Source: Marivivens geojensis (lineage in GTDB: Bacteria > Pseudomonadota > Alphaproteobacteria > Rhodobacterales > Rhodobacteraceae). From it: 64,000 bases of DNA. Position 1 is the stretch's first letter, and each line of letters starts with the position of its first letter. The notes under the pieces were generated by a model. That model was given only the letters and a program-made list of their open reading frames with translations, was not told the DNA's origin and made no database searches. The stretch is taken from NCBI RefSeq assembly GCF_023540835.1, contig NZ_JALKCU010000001.1, positions 434,001-498,000 of the forward strand, given 5' to 3'. The translations under genes were made by a program, and so were the position numbers. Positions 17,847-27,395 of the stretch are shown here, in pieces.

Positions 17847-18119
17847 TCAGTTGCCTTCGCCGAACATGTCAGCCACCAGCGCCTCAATCGCATCGGCAAG
17901 TTCAAGTTCTGCCGGCCCATCTGTTTGGACCTCAATAAAACTTCCCTTGGAAGCTGCCAACATCAAAAGACCCATGATGCTATCGCCTGATGCGCTCATG
18001 CCATCCTTGGAGACGGTGGCAGTGGCATCAAAATCCTCGACCACTTCGGCCAACTTCGCGGACGCGCGGGCATGAAGCCCTTTGATGTTCACAATCTGGA
18101 GCCGGCGGGAAACAGTCAT
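17847..18119 (-). CDS. ptsH: HPr phosphocarrier protein (PTS)
   Basis: 90 residues, normal HPr length. The phosphorylatable histidine is H16 in NIKGLHARAS, and the regulatory serine S47 lies in ASGDSIMGLLML, the site HPr kinase would modify. HPr passes phosphate from enzyme I to EIIA. With hprK three genes upstream and no sugar permease nearby, this is the alphaproteobacterial regulatory PTS rather than a transport system. It is five bases downstream of the EIIA gene. Confidence 0.93.
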   Translation of the reverse strand: MTVSRRLQIVNIKGLHARASAKLAEVVEDFDATATVSKDGMSASGDSIMGLLMLAASKGSFIEVQTDGPAELELADAIEALVADMFGEGN

Positions 18120-18124
18120 AGAAG

Positions 18125-18517
18125 TCAGTCACTCTGTACTTGATGGCAATCAATGTATTTACGTCCGGCGGTCAAAGCGGCCTCGACGGCGTCTGGCACG
18201 TCACGTTGACGGCTTTTCGCGAGCTTGATCAGCATGGGAAGGTTCATGCCGTAGAGAATACGACGGTTGCTTGGCCCGCAGGCCATCAGCGAAAGGTTTG
18301 AGGGCGATCCGCCAAAGATATCGGTGACGATGACAACGCCTGCGCCGGTATCAACGGAATCGGCGGCGTCGCAGATTTCGGCTTGTTTGGCGCTACGGTC
18401 GTCTTCGGGGCGGGTTGCGATCGCAACGACACCTGCTTGATGGCCCACAACGTGTTCCATCGCCGCGAGGTATTCACCTGCTAGGCCACCATGAGCAACG
18501 ATCACGATTCCGATCAC
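18125..18517 (-). CDS. manX: PTS EIIA component, mannose (ManX) type
   Basis: 130 residues from GTG 18517, placed just after the rapZ stop; upstream in-frame starts lie within rapZ. The active histidine is H9 in IVIVAHGGLAGEYL, and VIVTDIFGGSPSNLS is typical of EIIA-Man. No EIIB, EIIC or EIID gene accompanies it, so it is likely a signalling protein whose phosphorylation state reports PEP or carbon status. The order chvI-chvG-hprK-rapZ-manX-hpr is shared by rhizobia and relatives. Confidence 0.9.
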   Translation of the reverse strand: MIGIVIVAHGGLAGEYLAAMEHVVGHQAGVVAIATRPEDDRSAKQAEICDAADSVDTGAGVVIVTDIFGGSPSNLSLMACGPSNRRILYGMNLPMLIKLAKSRQRDVPDAVEAALTAGRKYIDCHQVQSD

Positions 18518-18522
18518 GCGTT

Positions 18523-19410
18523 TTAACCCCGATCTGCCGCCCCACCGTCCGTGTGGCGTTCCATTTCTCGGTGGCGTTTTGACACCTGCCATCCGTCTTC
18601 TGCAAGGGCTTTCGCAAGGAGTTCTGTCATTGCGACCGAACGGTGTTGCCCTCCGGTGCATCCAAAGCCAACAGAGAGGTGCGTTTTCCCTTCTTCCTCA
18701 AAGGCTGGCAGCAACAGTGCAGCCATGGCTTTGACGCTCGTAAAGAATGCGTCGAAACGTTCATCTTTTGCAATATATTCCACGACGGCAGCATCTTGGC
18801 CGTTTAGCGCGCGCAGCTCTGGTTCCCAGTGTGGGTTACGCAAGAACCTACAATCGAGCACGATATCGAGCCCTCGAGGCAGTCCGCGCTTGTACGAAAA
18901 GCTCTGCACCGTAATGGAAAGGGGATGGCCGTCAGGTTTCTGGAACCAGTTTTGCACCTCCGCCCGAGAATCATGCGGGGTCATTGTCGTCGTGTCGATC
19001 AGAATGTCCGCGCGGCTTCGGATCGGAATCAGAAGTTCCTTTTCTTTGATAATACCTTCTGTCGGCGCGGTCTCGACGGAGAGCGGGTGGCGCCGACGGG
19101 TTTCGGAAAAGCGGCGGATCAGCACGTCGTCCGAGCAATCCATATAAACCACCTGAAGGTCGAACCGTTCATCATGGCCCAGACGGTCAATTACCCCAAT
19201 GACCGCATTTACGGTGAAATCACGGTTCCGTACGTCAAGGCCAAGAACCAGTGGGCGATCAAGTGGCTGTCCTTCGATCACGCGATCGATGAGCGAAAGG
19301 GGCATGTTGTCGATGACTTCAAAGCCGATATCCTCGAGTGCGCGAACAGCTGTCGTGCGACCCGCGCCAGATGGGCCAGTGACAAGGATAATGCTCTGCT
19401 TCGATGTCAT
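18523..19410 (-). CDS. rapZ: RNase adapter protein RapZ / nucleotide-binding YvcJ family
   Basis: 295 residues. Walker A is GPSGAGRT (12-19), and the C-terminal region carries the family block HLSVGFGCTGGQHRSVAM. In Escherichia coli RapZ steers RNase E to small RNAs that control amino-sugar synthesis; in alphaproteobacteria its partner RNAs are not obvious. Its place between hprK and the EIIA gene fits a role coupled to PTS signalling. The extreme C-terminus is basic and low in complexity. Confidence 0.92.
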   Translation of the reverse strand: MTSKQSIILVTGPSGAGRTTAVRALEDIGFEVIDNMPLSLIDRVIEGQPLDRPLVLGLDVRNRDFTVNAVIGVIDRLGHDERFDLQVVYMDCSDDVLIRRFSETRRRHPLSVETAPTEGIIKEKELLIPIRSRADILIDTTTMTPHDSRAEVQNWFQKPDGHPLSITVQSFSYKRGLPRGLDIVLDCRFLRNPHWEPELRALNGQDAAVVEYIAKDERFDAFFTSVKAMAALLLPAFEEEGKTHLSVGFGCTGGQHRSVAMTELLAKALAEDGWQVSKRHREMERHTDGGAADRG

Positions 19411-19422
19411 TCTATCCCCCGC

Positions 19423-19833
19423 TTAGTCGGTCCGCCCGTGCTTGAGATACTGCAGGATCGCAAAAGGGAAGTGAATGGCGTTCGACTTGCGCAAAAGTGG
19501 TATGTTACTGTCGTGAAGGTGTAGGTTGTGCCATGCGGGCAGGCGCTCTGTCTCTTCCGTATCCAAATCCACGACGAGCGCGATGGTGGCTGTGACATGG
19601 GGTGCAGCTAAAATTCCGACACCTCTGGCCTCGATTTTTCCGGCGATGGCGTCTGGGCACCGTGCCGTGAGGTCTGGATCGATCAGGGTCTGATCATCAG
19701 CTACCAAATCACAGCCAAGGCCGAGGAGTTGGAGGGCTAGGCTAGATTTTCCCGCGCCAGATTTCCCGAGGATGAGAACCGCGCGGCCGTCATAAGCGAC
19801 GCAAGACGCGTGGAGGCAAAGCGGGTCAGACAC
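19423..19833 (-). CDS. hprK: HPr kinase/phosphorylase, short alphaproteobacterial form
   Basis: 136 residues, against about 310 in Firmicutes: the N-terminal domain is absent, as in other alphaproteobacteria. Walker A is GKSGAGKS (23-30), and KIEARGVGILAAPH near residue 66 is the family signature loop. It would phosphorylate S47 of the HPr encoded in the same run, gating phosphate flow to EIIA. It lies three bases after chvG, so the sensor kinase and the PTS kinase share a transcript. Confidence 0.93.
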   Translation of the reverse strand: MSDPLCLHASCVAYDGRAVLILGKSGAGKSSLALQLLGLGCDLVADDQTLIDPDLTARCPDAIAGKIEARGVGILAAPHVTATIALVVDLDTEETERLPAWHNLHLHDSNIPLLRKSNAIHFPFAILQYLKHGRTD

Positions 19834-19836
19834 TCC

Positions 19837-21570
19837 TTAAACCGGAAGACCAACGACGAACCGCGCACCGAGCGGGTCAGAGGTGATATCTGCATCGGTC
19901 GGGCGGATGTTTTCGGCCCAGATCACTCCGCCATGTGCTTCGACGATCTGTTTCGAAATCGCGAGGCCAAGACCAGAGTTGTTACCGAACTGGCCTTCGG
20001 GGCGTTCGGAATAGAACCGTTTAAAGATCTTTGTCAGCGCGCCGTCAGGGATGCCGGGGCCAGTGTCTTCAACCACCACCAGAACGCGGTTTTCGCGTTT
20101 GCGGGCCCATACGCGGATCGCATCACCATCTTCACAGAACGAAATAGCATTGGTGATGAGGTTCACAAACACCTGCGCCAAACGGCCTTCTAGGCCTGTA
20201 ATATTGATCGATTCTTTGGGGAGGTCGGTGAGGTATTCGATCCCTTTGTCACGCGCCTGTTCACCCAAGAATTCATTGAGGTTGCCAAGCATTTTGAGAA
20301 GATCAAAGTCCTCTTCGTCCTCTTTGACGAGTTCGGAATCCAGACGCGATGCGTTGGAAATATCGCTAACCAGACGATCAAGGCGGATCACGTCGTGTTC
20401 GATCACTTCGAGCAGTTTTTCCCGCTGATCGTCACGTTTCGCAACGCGCATCGTGCCCACGGCCGAACGAAGCGAGGCGAGCGGGTTCTTGATCTCATGC
20501 GCAACGTCGGCGGCAAACTGTTCGTTAGCCTCAATCCGATCGTAGAGGGCCGCGACCATGCCGCGCAGAGCACCTGATAGACGACCAATTTCATCAGGGC
20601 GGGCGGTCAGGTCAGGGATGCGAACCCTGCCGGGGGACATTTTGCGTGCGTTGCGATCACGCCCTGCCTCTGCCGCAGCTGCAAGGTCTGACAGAGGATT
20701 TGCGATTGTGGATGCAAGGATGAGCGACAGGCCGATGGACACCAAGATGCCAATCACAAACATCTGCAGAACTTGTTCACGTTCGCGGCGGACCAATATG
20801 TCGAGTTCGCCAGCGGCACCTTGCAGAACGACGACACCGACAGGCGTTTCACCCTGAAGGATTGGCGTGCTCACGCGGAACACTGTGCGGCCCGCGCTAT
20901 CGTATTCGGAGTGCACGCGTGTGCCATTGGCAAGCGCATCCGCGACCGAAGTTTTCGCCGCGACTTCGGGATCGACGACCGTTTGTTCAGCGGAGCGGGG
21001 TGAAATGAGGCTCGCGAGCCCTTCCCACGCGCCGTTGAGGAAGTCGGTGATAATGGTACCGCCGCCTTGAGTGTTGAGGCCCGTCACGTCGGGACCCATC
21101 GGAGCGGTCGCCGTCACAATCAAGGTTTCAGATGGATCAAAAATATAGACCTTAACACCGCCGCGCAGGTCCAAGCCCTGCAAGGTCGCGGTCGCGTCGA
21201 TACCGTCACCTGTCAGTAGATTAACGGGTGCCGCATCGGGGAGCTGTGCTTCGAACACATCAGCGATGAGTTCGGCCTCGTTGACCAACCCATTTGCCCT
21301 CTGGAACGCGAGGTTGTCGCGGGACGGGTTCATCCAAAGCACGCCGCTGACCAGCACCATGATGGCCAACAGGTTAAACGTGATGATCTTTCGCGCGAGC
21401 GGTGATCGGTTCAGGGTAATCACGCCCCGACGGCGGCGCCTGTCTACAATCTCTCGGTCGAGCGTTGTTTCGGGTGAAACATATTCATCCCCCAAATATA
21501 CGTCCGTGTCCGCTGCGGCCTTTCGAACCGAGCGGAGATCACGAACGTCAATTTTGGGAGACGAATTCAT
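19837..21570 (-). CDS. chvG: Sensor histidine kinase ChvG (ExoS)
   Basis: 577 residues. Two membrane helices (about 62-80 and 268-290) flank a roughly 190-residue periplasmic sensor region; a HAMP linker follows, then HisKA with the phosphorylated H358 in VAHEIKNPLASLRS, and an HATPase_c domain with VFVNLITNAISF and VVVEDTGPGIPDGAL. ChvG/ChvI systems respond to acidic pH or envelope stress and control surface polysaccharide, motility and central metabolism. It starts three bases after the chvI stop. Confidence 0.94.
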   Translation of the reverse strand: MNSSPKIDVRDLRSVRKAAADTDVYLGDEYVSPETTLDREIVDRRRRRGVITLNRSPLARKIITFNLLAIMVLVSGVLWMNPSRDNLAFQRANGLVNEAELIADVFEAQLPDAAPVNLLTGDGIDATATLQGLDLRGGVKVYIFDPSETLIVTATAPMGPDVTGLNTQGGGTIITDFLNGAWEGLASLISPRSAEQTVVDPEVAAKTSVADALANGTRVHSEYDSAGRTVFRVSTPILQGETPVGVVVLQGAAGELDILVRREREQVLQMFVIGILVSIGLSLILASTIANPLSDLAAAAEAGRDRNARKMSPGRVRIPDLTARPDEIGRLSGALRGMVAALYDRIEANEQFAADVAHEIKNPLASLRSAVGTMRVAKRDDQREKLLEVIEHDVIRLDRLVSDISNASRLDSELVKEDEEDFDLLKMLGNLNEFLGEQARDKGIEYLTDLPKESINITGLEGRLAQVFVNLITNAISFCEDGDAIRVWARKRENRVLVVVEDTGPGIPDGALTKIFKRFYSERPEGQFGNNSGLGLAISKQIVEAHGGVIWAENIRPTDADITSDPLGARFVVGLPV

Positions 21571-21573
21571 GCC

Positions 21574-22278
21574 TTATTCTTCGTTGTAACGATAGCCGAT
21601 GCCGTAGAGGGTCTCGATTGCACCGAATTCATCGTCTACCTGACGCATCTTCTTGCGGAGACGTTTGATGTGGCTGTCGATGGTGCGGTCGTCGACGTAG
21701 ACTTGATCGTCGTAGGCTACGTCCATCAGCTGGTCGCGCGACTTAACAAAGCCGGGGCGCTGGGCCAGTGCTTGCAGCAGCAGAAATTCGGTAACGGTCA
21801 GCGATACATCGCGACCCTTCCATTTTACGGCGTGCCGCAGGGGGTCCATGGTCAGCGGGCCACGTTCCATCACCTTGTTGCTTTCGTCGACTTCTTCGGG
21901 CGTGATGCCGTTCATTGCATCCTGACGGCGCAGAAGGGTGCGGATGCGTTCGACCAAAAGACGTTGGCTAAAGGGCTTTTTGACGTAGTCGTCCGCGCCC
22001 ATGCGAAGCCCTAATACCTCGTCGATTTCGTCATCTTTAGACGTGAGGAAAATCACTGGCATCGTGGTTTTCTGGCGGAGACGCTGCAGAAGGTCCATGC
22101 CGTCCATGCGGGGCATTTTGATGTCCAGCACGGCCATGTCGGGCAATTTTTTGTTGAAAGCGTCCAGCGCTTGCTGGCCGTCATTATATGTCTCGACCTC
22201 AAAGCCTTCGGCTTCGAGAGTCATTGCTACAGAAGTTAGAATATTCCGGTCGTCATCGACCAACGCAATACGATGCAT
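21574..22278 (-). CDS. chvI: Response regulator ChvI
   Basis: 234 residues, OmpR/PhoB class. Receiver domain with acidic pocket in ALVDDD, phosphorylated D52 in [14 protein letters not shown] and K positions in [10 protein letters not shown] and DYVKKPFSQ; winged-helix C-terminus with [13 protein letters not shown] and [11 protein letters not shown]. It is first in the leftward run with chvG, hprK, rapZ, manX and hpr, and is divergent from pckA, an arrangement conserved across many alphaproteobacteria. Confidence 0.95.
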   Translation of the reverse strand: MHRIALVDDDRNILTSVAMTLEAEGFEVETYNDGQQALDAFNKKLPDMAVLDIKMPRMDGMDLLQRLRQKTTMPVIFLTSKDDEIDEVLGLRMGADDYVKKPFSQRLLVERIRTLLRRQDAMNGITPEEVDESNKVMERGPLTMDPLRHAVKWKGRDVSLTVTEFLLLQALAQRPGFVKSRDQLMDVAYDDQVYVDDRTIDSHIKRLRKKMRQVDDEFGAIETLYGIGYRYNEE

Positions 22279-22577
22279 GGGGTGTCGCCTCTTCAGCCTG
22301 ATTTTTTATAATGCTCTTTTTTCCGACTGTTGTCTCTTTTTTGACTTAGCGAATCAATCAGAAACTGAATTTGGCTATGTTTGCGGCAACATGATTGTGC
22401 CAAAAAAACCCGTTCGAGGACTTTCGGGTCACACTCGACTATGGTCGCGCTAAATGGTTGCGCTAACACGAAAATGATTGCGCTAACTGCGACAAAGCCG
22501 CCTTTTCTGATGAAAAATCATAGTGCTATGTGGACCTCTATCTAGGGCGCATCGCCCGCAATCAGGAGAGAGAGACA
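22279..22577. promoter_or_regulatory. chvI-pckA divergent intergenic region with three GCGCTAA motifs
   Basis: A 299-base region holding both divergent promoters. Three related copies lie on the plus strand: TCGCGCTAAA (22445-22454), TTGCGCTAAC (22458-22467) and TTGCGCTAAC (22478-22487), with core spacings of 13 and 20 bases. They resemble half or full operators of a LacI-family regulator; PckR/CceR-type LacI proteins control pckA in other alphaproteobacteria, but the assignment here is inference. I could not place a convincing -35/-10 pair. AGGAGAG just before 22578 is the pckA ribosome binding site. Confidence 0.5.
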
Positions 22578-24176
22578 ATGGACCACGGACGGGTCAACCC
22601 AACCATGAAGCTTGAACATCAGGGCATCACTGGACTGGGCTATGTCTATTATAACCTGATGGAGCCGGCGCTGATTGAGCAGTCGTTGAAGGCAGGTGAA
22701 AGCACACTTGGCAACGGCGGCGCGCTTCTCGTGTCGACTGGTAAACACACCGGCCGCTCGCCCAAAGACAAATTTGTTGTTCGCACCGCGTCTGTTGAAG
22801 ACACCATTTGGTGGGAAAACAACGCTCCGATGGAAGCTGACAAATTCGACGTTCTCTATGCCGATATGCTGGAGCACATGAAGGGCAAGAACTACTTTGT
22901 TCAGGACCTTTTCGGTGGTGCCGACCCTGCACATCGTCTGGACGTTCGTATGGTGACCGAGCTTGCATGGCATTCGCTGTTCATCCGCACCATGCTGCGC
23001 CGTCCTGAGCGTGAAGAGCTTGATAATTTCACCCCTGAATGGACCATTATCAACTGCCCGACCTTCAAGGCGAACCCTGAAAAGCACGGCTGCCGCACCG
23101 AGACTGTCATTTCGTTGAACTTCGATAAGAAGATCATCTTGATCGGCGGAACCGAATACGCAGGTGAGAACAAGAAGTCGGTCTTTACCCTTCTGAACTA
23201 CCTGCTGCCTGAAAAAGGCATCATGCCGATGCACTGCTCTGCCAACCACGCGATTGGCAACCCAGTGGATACTGCGATCTTCTTTGGTCTGTCGGGCACT
23301 GGGAAAACCACCTTGTCCGCTGACCCTGATCGCGTTCTGATCGGCGACGATGAGCATGGCTGGTCGGATCGTGGCACCTTCAACTTCGAAGGTGGTTGCT
23401 ACGCAAAAACGATCAACCTGTCGGCAGAAGCTGAGCCTGAAATCTACGCGACATGTTCGATGTTCGGCACTGTCATCGAAAATATGGTCTACGACGACGA
23501 GACCAAGGTTCTCGACTTCCAAGACAATTCGATCACCGACAACATGCGCTGCGCTTACCCGCTGCACTACATTTCCAACGCATCTGACACTGCGCTGGGC
23601 GGTCACCCGAAAAACATCATCATGCTGACCTGTGACGCATACGGTGTTCTTCCGCCGATCGCGCGTCTGACACCTGCTCAGGCGATGTATCACTTCCTGT
23701 CGGGCTTTACCTCGAAAACCCCAGGGACCGAGATTGGCGTGACCGAACCGATCCCGACCTTCTCGACCTGCTTCGGTGCTCCGTTCATGCCGCGCCGTCC
23801 AGAAGTCTATGGTAAACTTTTGCAGGAAAAAATCGCATCCCATGGCGCGACCTGCTGGTTGGTGAACACTGGTTGGACTGGCGGTGCATTCGGTACAGGT
23901 AGCCGTATGCCGATCAAAGCAACCCGTGCTCTGCTCACCGCTGCACTGGACGGTTCGCTGAATGAAGCAACCTTCCGTAAAGATCCGAACTTTGGGTTTG
24001 ACGTTCCTGTCACCGTTGAGGGAGTCGATGCGAAGCTTCTCGATCCGCGCGCGACTTGGGGCGACAAGGCTGCGTTTGATGCGCAAGCTCACAAACTGGT
24101 CGAAATGTTCGCTGAGAACTTTGCACAGTATGTTCCTTACATCGATGAGGACGTTAAAGCTGCTGCAATCGGCTAA
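22578..24176 (+). CDS. pckA: Phosphoenolpyruvate carboxykinase (ATP)
   Basis: 532 residues from ATG 22578. The ATP-type signature is clear: P-loop [15 protein letters not shown], the metal-binding GDDEHGW that follows, and the nearby [22 protein letters not shown] lies in the C-terminal part. It converts oxaloacetate to phosphoenolpyruvate, the entry to gluconeogenesis needed when the cell grows on acetate or dicarboxylates, which fits the ethylmalonyl-CoA pathway genes in the window. It is monocistronic, with a strong terminator, and divergent from the ChvGI/PTS run that may sense carbon status. Confidence 0.97.
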   Translation: MDHGRVNPTMKLEHQGITGLGYVYYNLMEPALIEQSLKAGESTLGNGGALLVSTGKHTGRSPKDKFVVRTASVEDTIWWENNAPMEADKFDVLYADMLEHMKGKNYFVQDLFGGADPAHRLDVRMVTELAWHSLFIRTMLRRPEREELDNFTPEWTIINCPTFKANPEKHGCRTETVISLNFDKKIILIGGTEYAGENKKSVFTLLNYLLPEKGIMPMHCSANHAIGNPVDTAIFFGLSGTGKTTLSADPDRVLIGDDEHGWSDRGTFNFEGGCYAKTINLSAEAEPEIYATCSMFGTVIENMVYDDETKVLDFQDNSITDNMRCAYPLHYISNASDTALGGHPKNIIMLTCDAYGVLPPIARLTPAQAMYHFLSGFTSKTPGTEIGVTEPIPTFSTCFGAPFMPRRPEVYGKLLQEKIASHGATCWLVNTGWTGGAFGTGSRMPIKATRALLTAALDGSLNEATFRKDPNFGFDVPVTVEGVDAKLLDPRATWGDKAAFDAQAHKLVEMFAENFAQYVPYIDEDVKAAAIG

Positions 24177-24198
24177 TGTCACGTCGCAGAGAATTGAG

Positions 24199-24230
24199 GG
24201 GCCGGACGGGAAACTGTCCGGCCCTTTTTA
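24199..24230 (+). terminator. Rho-independent terminator after pckA
   Basis: A 9-bp perfect stem, GGGCCGGAC (24199-24207) with GTCCGGCCC (24216-24224), an 8-base loop and TTTTTA. Confidence 0.92.
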
Positions 24231-24264
24231 TTGACTTCGCCCGACGAAAGGGCACCATGCACCA

Positions 24265-24801
24265 ATGATGAAATATGTTCCCCTTGTTGCTTTGTTCTGT
24301 CTGCCTGCCGTTGCTTTTGCCGAAGGGTATCGGTCAAAGCCTACCATCGTTGTCGGGGACATTGGCTTACATTGCCCGTACGAGATTACGGGTAGCGAAC
24401 CCGCGCCGAATACTGAAAATGGTGTAATTGATACCATCAGCGGCGAACCGCAGGTGATCGCCCATACAACGACTGTTCCAGCTATTCCTGACCTAGGGTT
24501 TGGCGTCCAGCTTCGACTGGCCGAAGGGGTCACGCTCCCAGGTGCTGAGATTGTCGTGCGTCACCCGCCGATGGGGGCTGAGGGCGTGACCGAACAGCGG
24601 TGGTATCCGAACTTTAACGACCAGACCTATTCGCTGAGTATGTACCGCTTTGATTTTCCGTATGAGTTGTTAGTCGGGGCATGGACGTTTTCTGTCGAGC
24701 AGGGCGGCCAGACGCATTTCATCGTTGAATTCGATGTCGTGCCGCCGCCTGCAGGGCTAACGATTGACGCGCTCTGTTCTGGTGAGGGACTTCTGTCCTG
24801 A
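24265..24801 (+). CDS. Secreted DUF3859-like protein
   Basis: 178 residues with a signal peptide (MMKYVPLVALFCLPAVAFA, cleavage near residue 19-20). The mature part is beta-rich, with GFGVQLRLAEG and YELLVGAWTFSVEQGG resembling DUF3859, a family of exported proteins of unknown role. Two cysteines (HCPYE and LCSGE) could form a disulfide. It begins just after the pckA terminator and ends adjacent to the convergent TauE/SafE gene (TGATCA at 24799-24804). Family assignment is moderate. Confidence 0.65.
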   Translation: MMKYVPLVALFCLPAVAFAEGYRSKPTIVVGDIGLHCPYEITGSEPAPNTENGVIDTISGEPQVIAHTTTVPAIPDLGFGVQLRLAEGVTLPGAEIVVRHPPMGAEGVTEQRWYPNFNDQTYSLSMYRFDFPYELLVGAWTFSVEQGGQTHFIVEFDVVPPPAGLTIDALCSGEGLLS

Positions 24802-25572
24802 TCACCCCATCCAGCCGCGACGGATCAGGTTTATACCTGCGATAAGAAGCACCCAAAGGGTCGCTTTGCGGAACAGGGCCTGATCAATACGATCATGGAT
24901 ACGGAACCCGATCCACATACCTGCGAACGCGGGCAAGAGCAGGATCGCGGAAAATGGAACAGTGTTGATGTTGAGAATACCAGACTTGATGTGCCCAGCC
25001 AGAAGCATGAACGCGCCGGACCCGTAAACAACGCCTTGAACCACGAATTGACGTGCTTTAGGCGTGTTGACGGCAACCAAATAAAGAACTGTCGTTGGGC
25101 CCCACGTACCCGCAAAACCACCAAGCGCACCTGATAAGAACCCAGCAACGATAGAGGCGCTCCGGCGATGTTCGGGCTTGATATGCAGCTTAACGCCAGA
25201 AATCTGAATGATGCAGAGTACGGTCACAACAATACCAAGGCCCAACAGCATCGCATCGGGCGAAACATAGGCCACGAATTGCGAGGTGATCAGGATCATC
25301 ACGCAGACGATCAGAACGTATAGCCCATACTCGCGCAGCGCGTCTCTTGCCTCTGCCCAACCTGCCTTTGCGATCTGCAAAATATTTGACATCACGATTG
25401 GCAGAATGATCCCTGCGACTACGATTTTCGGGTCAATGAGAATGCCCATTCCCGAGATCATAATGAGAGGCATTGCGAATCCGATAGCCCCCTTAACGAT
25501 GCCCGCCACGAGCGTCACGATAAAGGCAAAGACCAGAAGTTCGGGCGAAATCATAGAAAAAATGCTATCCAT
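24802..25572 (-). CDS. TauE/SafE family permease, second copy
   Basis: 256 residues from ATG 25572. Seven to eight hydrophobic helices, with VTLVAGIVKGAIGFAMPLIM in the first half and GFLSGALGGFAGTWGPTTVLYL in the second, the two-half pattern of TauE/SafE exporters. It differs from the copy at 4.4 kb (KGAIGFAMP in place of the GVGGG form) and has no TIGR02186 partner, so the substrate may differ. It is divergent from mcd and may share its control region. Confidence 0.82.
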   Translation of the reverse strand: MDSIFSMISPELLVFAFIVTLVAGIVKGAIGFAMPLIMISGMGILIDPKIVVAGIILPIVMSNILQIAKAGWAEARDALREYGLYVLIVCVMILITSQFVAYVSPDAMLLGLGIVVTVLCIIQISGVKLHIKPEHRRSASIVAGFLSGALGGFAGTWGPTTVLYLVAVNTPKARQFVVQGVVYGSGAFMLLAGHIKSGILNINTVPFSAILLLPAFAGMWIGFRIHDRIDQALFRKATLWVLLIAGINLIRRGWMG

Positions 25573-25662
25573 AGTCTTGGTGCATATCGCTAAGTTGTTT
25601 GCTACGCACGAAAAATCCAGCACGACATTTATGTTCTTTGACTTTTGTCTAAACGAAATTAA

Positions 25663-25679
25663 GTTGCGCTGCAGTTGCG
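25663..25679 (+). promoter_or_regulatory. Direct repeat GTTGCG-N5-GTTGCG ahead of mcd
   Basis: GTTGCG occurs at 25663-25668 and again at 25674-25679, 11 bases apart, about one helical turn. It overlaps a weak promoter candidate (TTGCGC, 17 bases, TATCTC). It could bind a regulator of mcd; none is identified. Confidence 0.3.
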
Positions 25680-25718
25680 AAGGGTTTATCTCTGCACTAG
25701 CACAATAAGGAGCACGAC

Positions 25719-27395
25719 ATGCCCCACGACGGACAGGATATCGCTATGACAACCTCGCCCATTCTTGAGAACCTTTTGGGTCTGACAGGTGCGACCCTCG
25801 CACCCCTCGAAGAACTGCTTTCGACTGCCAAAGACACAGTGCGATCCAAGGTGAGCGTCGATGGTCGCGTGTCGGGCGGTTTGGTTGAGGAACACCAGTC
25901 GGTTGCGCATGGCCTCGCGTGGTTGGCGACATATGTCGAAGCGTTGAAAGAAATGCACGGTTGGGCAGATCGTTTGAATGCCGAGAGTAAATTCGGTGAA
26001 GTCGAACAGATCATCCTGCAGATCGCATTTGGCGAATACCTCGCTCAGATTAAAGGCGGCATTCCCATGTCGCAGGGCGAAATTCTGCGTCTCTCCGACC
26101 TCGGTGTTGCGGATACGCTGGCCCAGCCAGAAGTCGTTACGCTGGTTTGCGCAGGGAACTCTCAAGCCGCTCGTTCTCGCCTAGTCGAGATCATGCAAGA
26201 TCAAGCGGGTTCGACTATGTTCGGCGCGTCTGGTCTGGACGAAGAGCTAGAGATGATCCGCGACCAGTTCCGTCGTTACGCGGTGGAAAAAGTTGAGCCG
26301 TTCGCGCATGAATGGCACCTCAAGGACGAAATGATCCCGATGGAGATCATCGAAGAACTCGCAGAAATGGGTGTCTTTGGTCTGACGATCCCCGAAGAGT
26401 TCGGTGGTTTTGGCTTGTCCAAAGCGTCCATGTGCGTCGTGTCCGAAGAACTGTCTCGTGGTTACATTGGCGTCGGGTCGCTCGGCACTCGTTCCGAGAT
26501 TGCGGCAGAGCTGATCCTCGCGGGCGGCACTCAGGAGCAGAAAGAGAACTGGCTGCCGAAACTTGCCTCTGCTGAGATTCTTCCGACTGCGGTATTCACA
26601 GAACCAAACACTGGTTCCGACCTTGGTTCGCTTCGCACTCGCGCTGTGAAGGACGACAACGGCGATTATCGTATCACTGGCAACAAAACATGGATCACCC
26701 ACGCGGCACGTACGCATGTGATGACCCTTTTGGCTCGCACCGATCCGAACACGACGGACTACAAAGGCCTGTCTATGTTCCTCGCCGAAAAGACACCCGG
26801 AACTGACGAACATCCGTTCCCGACCGAAGGCATGACGGGCGGTGAGATCGAAGTCCTTGGCTATCGCGGGATGAAGGAATACGAGCTTGGCTTTGATAAC
26901 TTCAAAGTTAAGGGTGAAAACCTTCTGGGTGGCGAAGAGGGCAACGGTTTCAAACAACTGATGCAGACGTTTGAATCGGCGCGTATTCAAACTGCAGCGC
27001 GTGCGATCGGTGTTGCACAGTCCGCACTTGATGTGGCGATGCAGTATGCGATTGACCGTAAACAGTTCGGCAAATCGCTGATTAACTTCCCGCGCGTGTC
27101 TGGCAAGCTGGCTATGATGGCCGTTGAAATCATGATCGCGCGTCAGCTGACATACTTCTCGGCTCGCGAGAAAGATGCTGATCGTCGCTGTGACCTCGAA
27201 GCGGGTATGGCAAAGTTGCTCGGTGCGCGGATTGCATGGGCATGTGCGGATAACGGTCTGCAGATCCATGGCGGCAACGGCTTTGCTCTGGAATATAAGA
27301 TCAGCCGTATCCTCTGTGATGCTCGTATCCTGAACATCTTTGAAGGTGCTGCCGAAATTCAGGCGCAGGTTATCGCACGCCGTATCCTGGGCTAA
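25719..27395 (+). CDS. mcd: (2S)-methylsuccinyl-CoA dehydrogenase
   Basis: 558 residues, longer than ordinary acyl-CoA dehydrogenases (about 380) because of a roughly 160-residue helical N-terminal extension; that length is characteristic of Mcd. The dehydrogenase core begins near residue 168 ([15 protein letters not shown]) with FAD-site motifs [17 protein letters not shown] and [10 protein letters not shown], and the catalytic glutamate equivalent in [10 protein letters not shown] near the end. Mcd oxidises methylsuccinyl-CoA to mesaconyl-CoA in the ethylmalonyl-CoA pathway, giving electrons to ETF. AAGGAG lies seven bases before the ATG. ccr, ETF and 3-hydroxybutyryl-CoA dehydrogenase in this window support the assignment. 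Confidence 0.88.
   Translation: MPHDGQDIAMTTSPILENLLGLTGATLAPLEELLSTAKDTVRSKVSVDGRVSGGLVEEHQSVAHGLAWLATYVEALKEMHGWADRLNAESKFGEVEQIILQIAFGEYLAQIKGGIPMSQGEILRLSDLGVADTLAQPEVVTLVCAGNSQAARSRLVEIMQDQAGSTMFGASGLDEELEMIRDQFRRYAVEKVEPFAHEWHLKDEMIPMEIIEELAEMGVFGLTIPEEFGGFGLSKASMCVVSEELSRGYIGVGSLGTRSEIAAELILAGGTQEQKENWLPKLASAEILPTAVFTEPNTGSDLGSLRTRAVKDDNGDYRITGNKTWITHAARTHVMTLLARTDPNTTDYKGLSMFLAEKTPGTDEHPFPTEGMTGGEIEVLGYRGMKEYELGFDNFKVKGENLLGGEEGNGFKQLMQTFESARIQTAARAIGVAQSALDVAMQYAIDRKQFGKSLINFPRVSGKLAMMAVEIMIARQLTYFSAREKDADRRCDLEAGMAKLLGARIAWACADNGLQIHGGNGFALEYKISRILCDARILNIFEGAAEIQAQVIARRILG

Noticed and set aside
16934-17935. The acyltransferase read from the farthest upstream start
   Set aside because: It would overlap the HPr gene by 89 bases and add a residue stretch unlike the family; a TTG with a ribosome binding site follows HPr.
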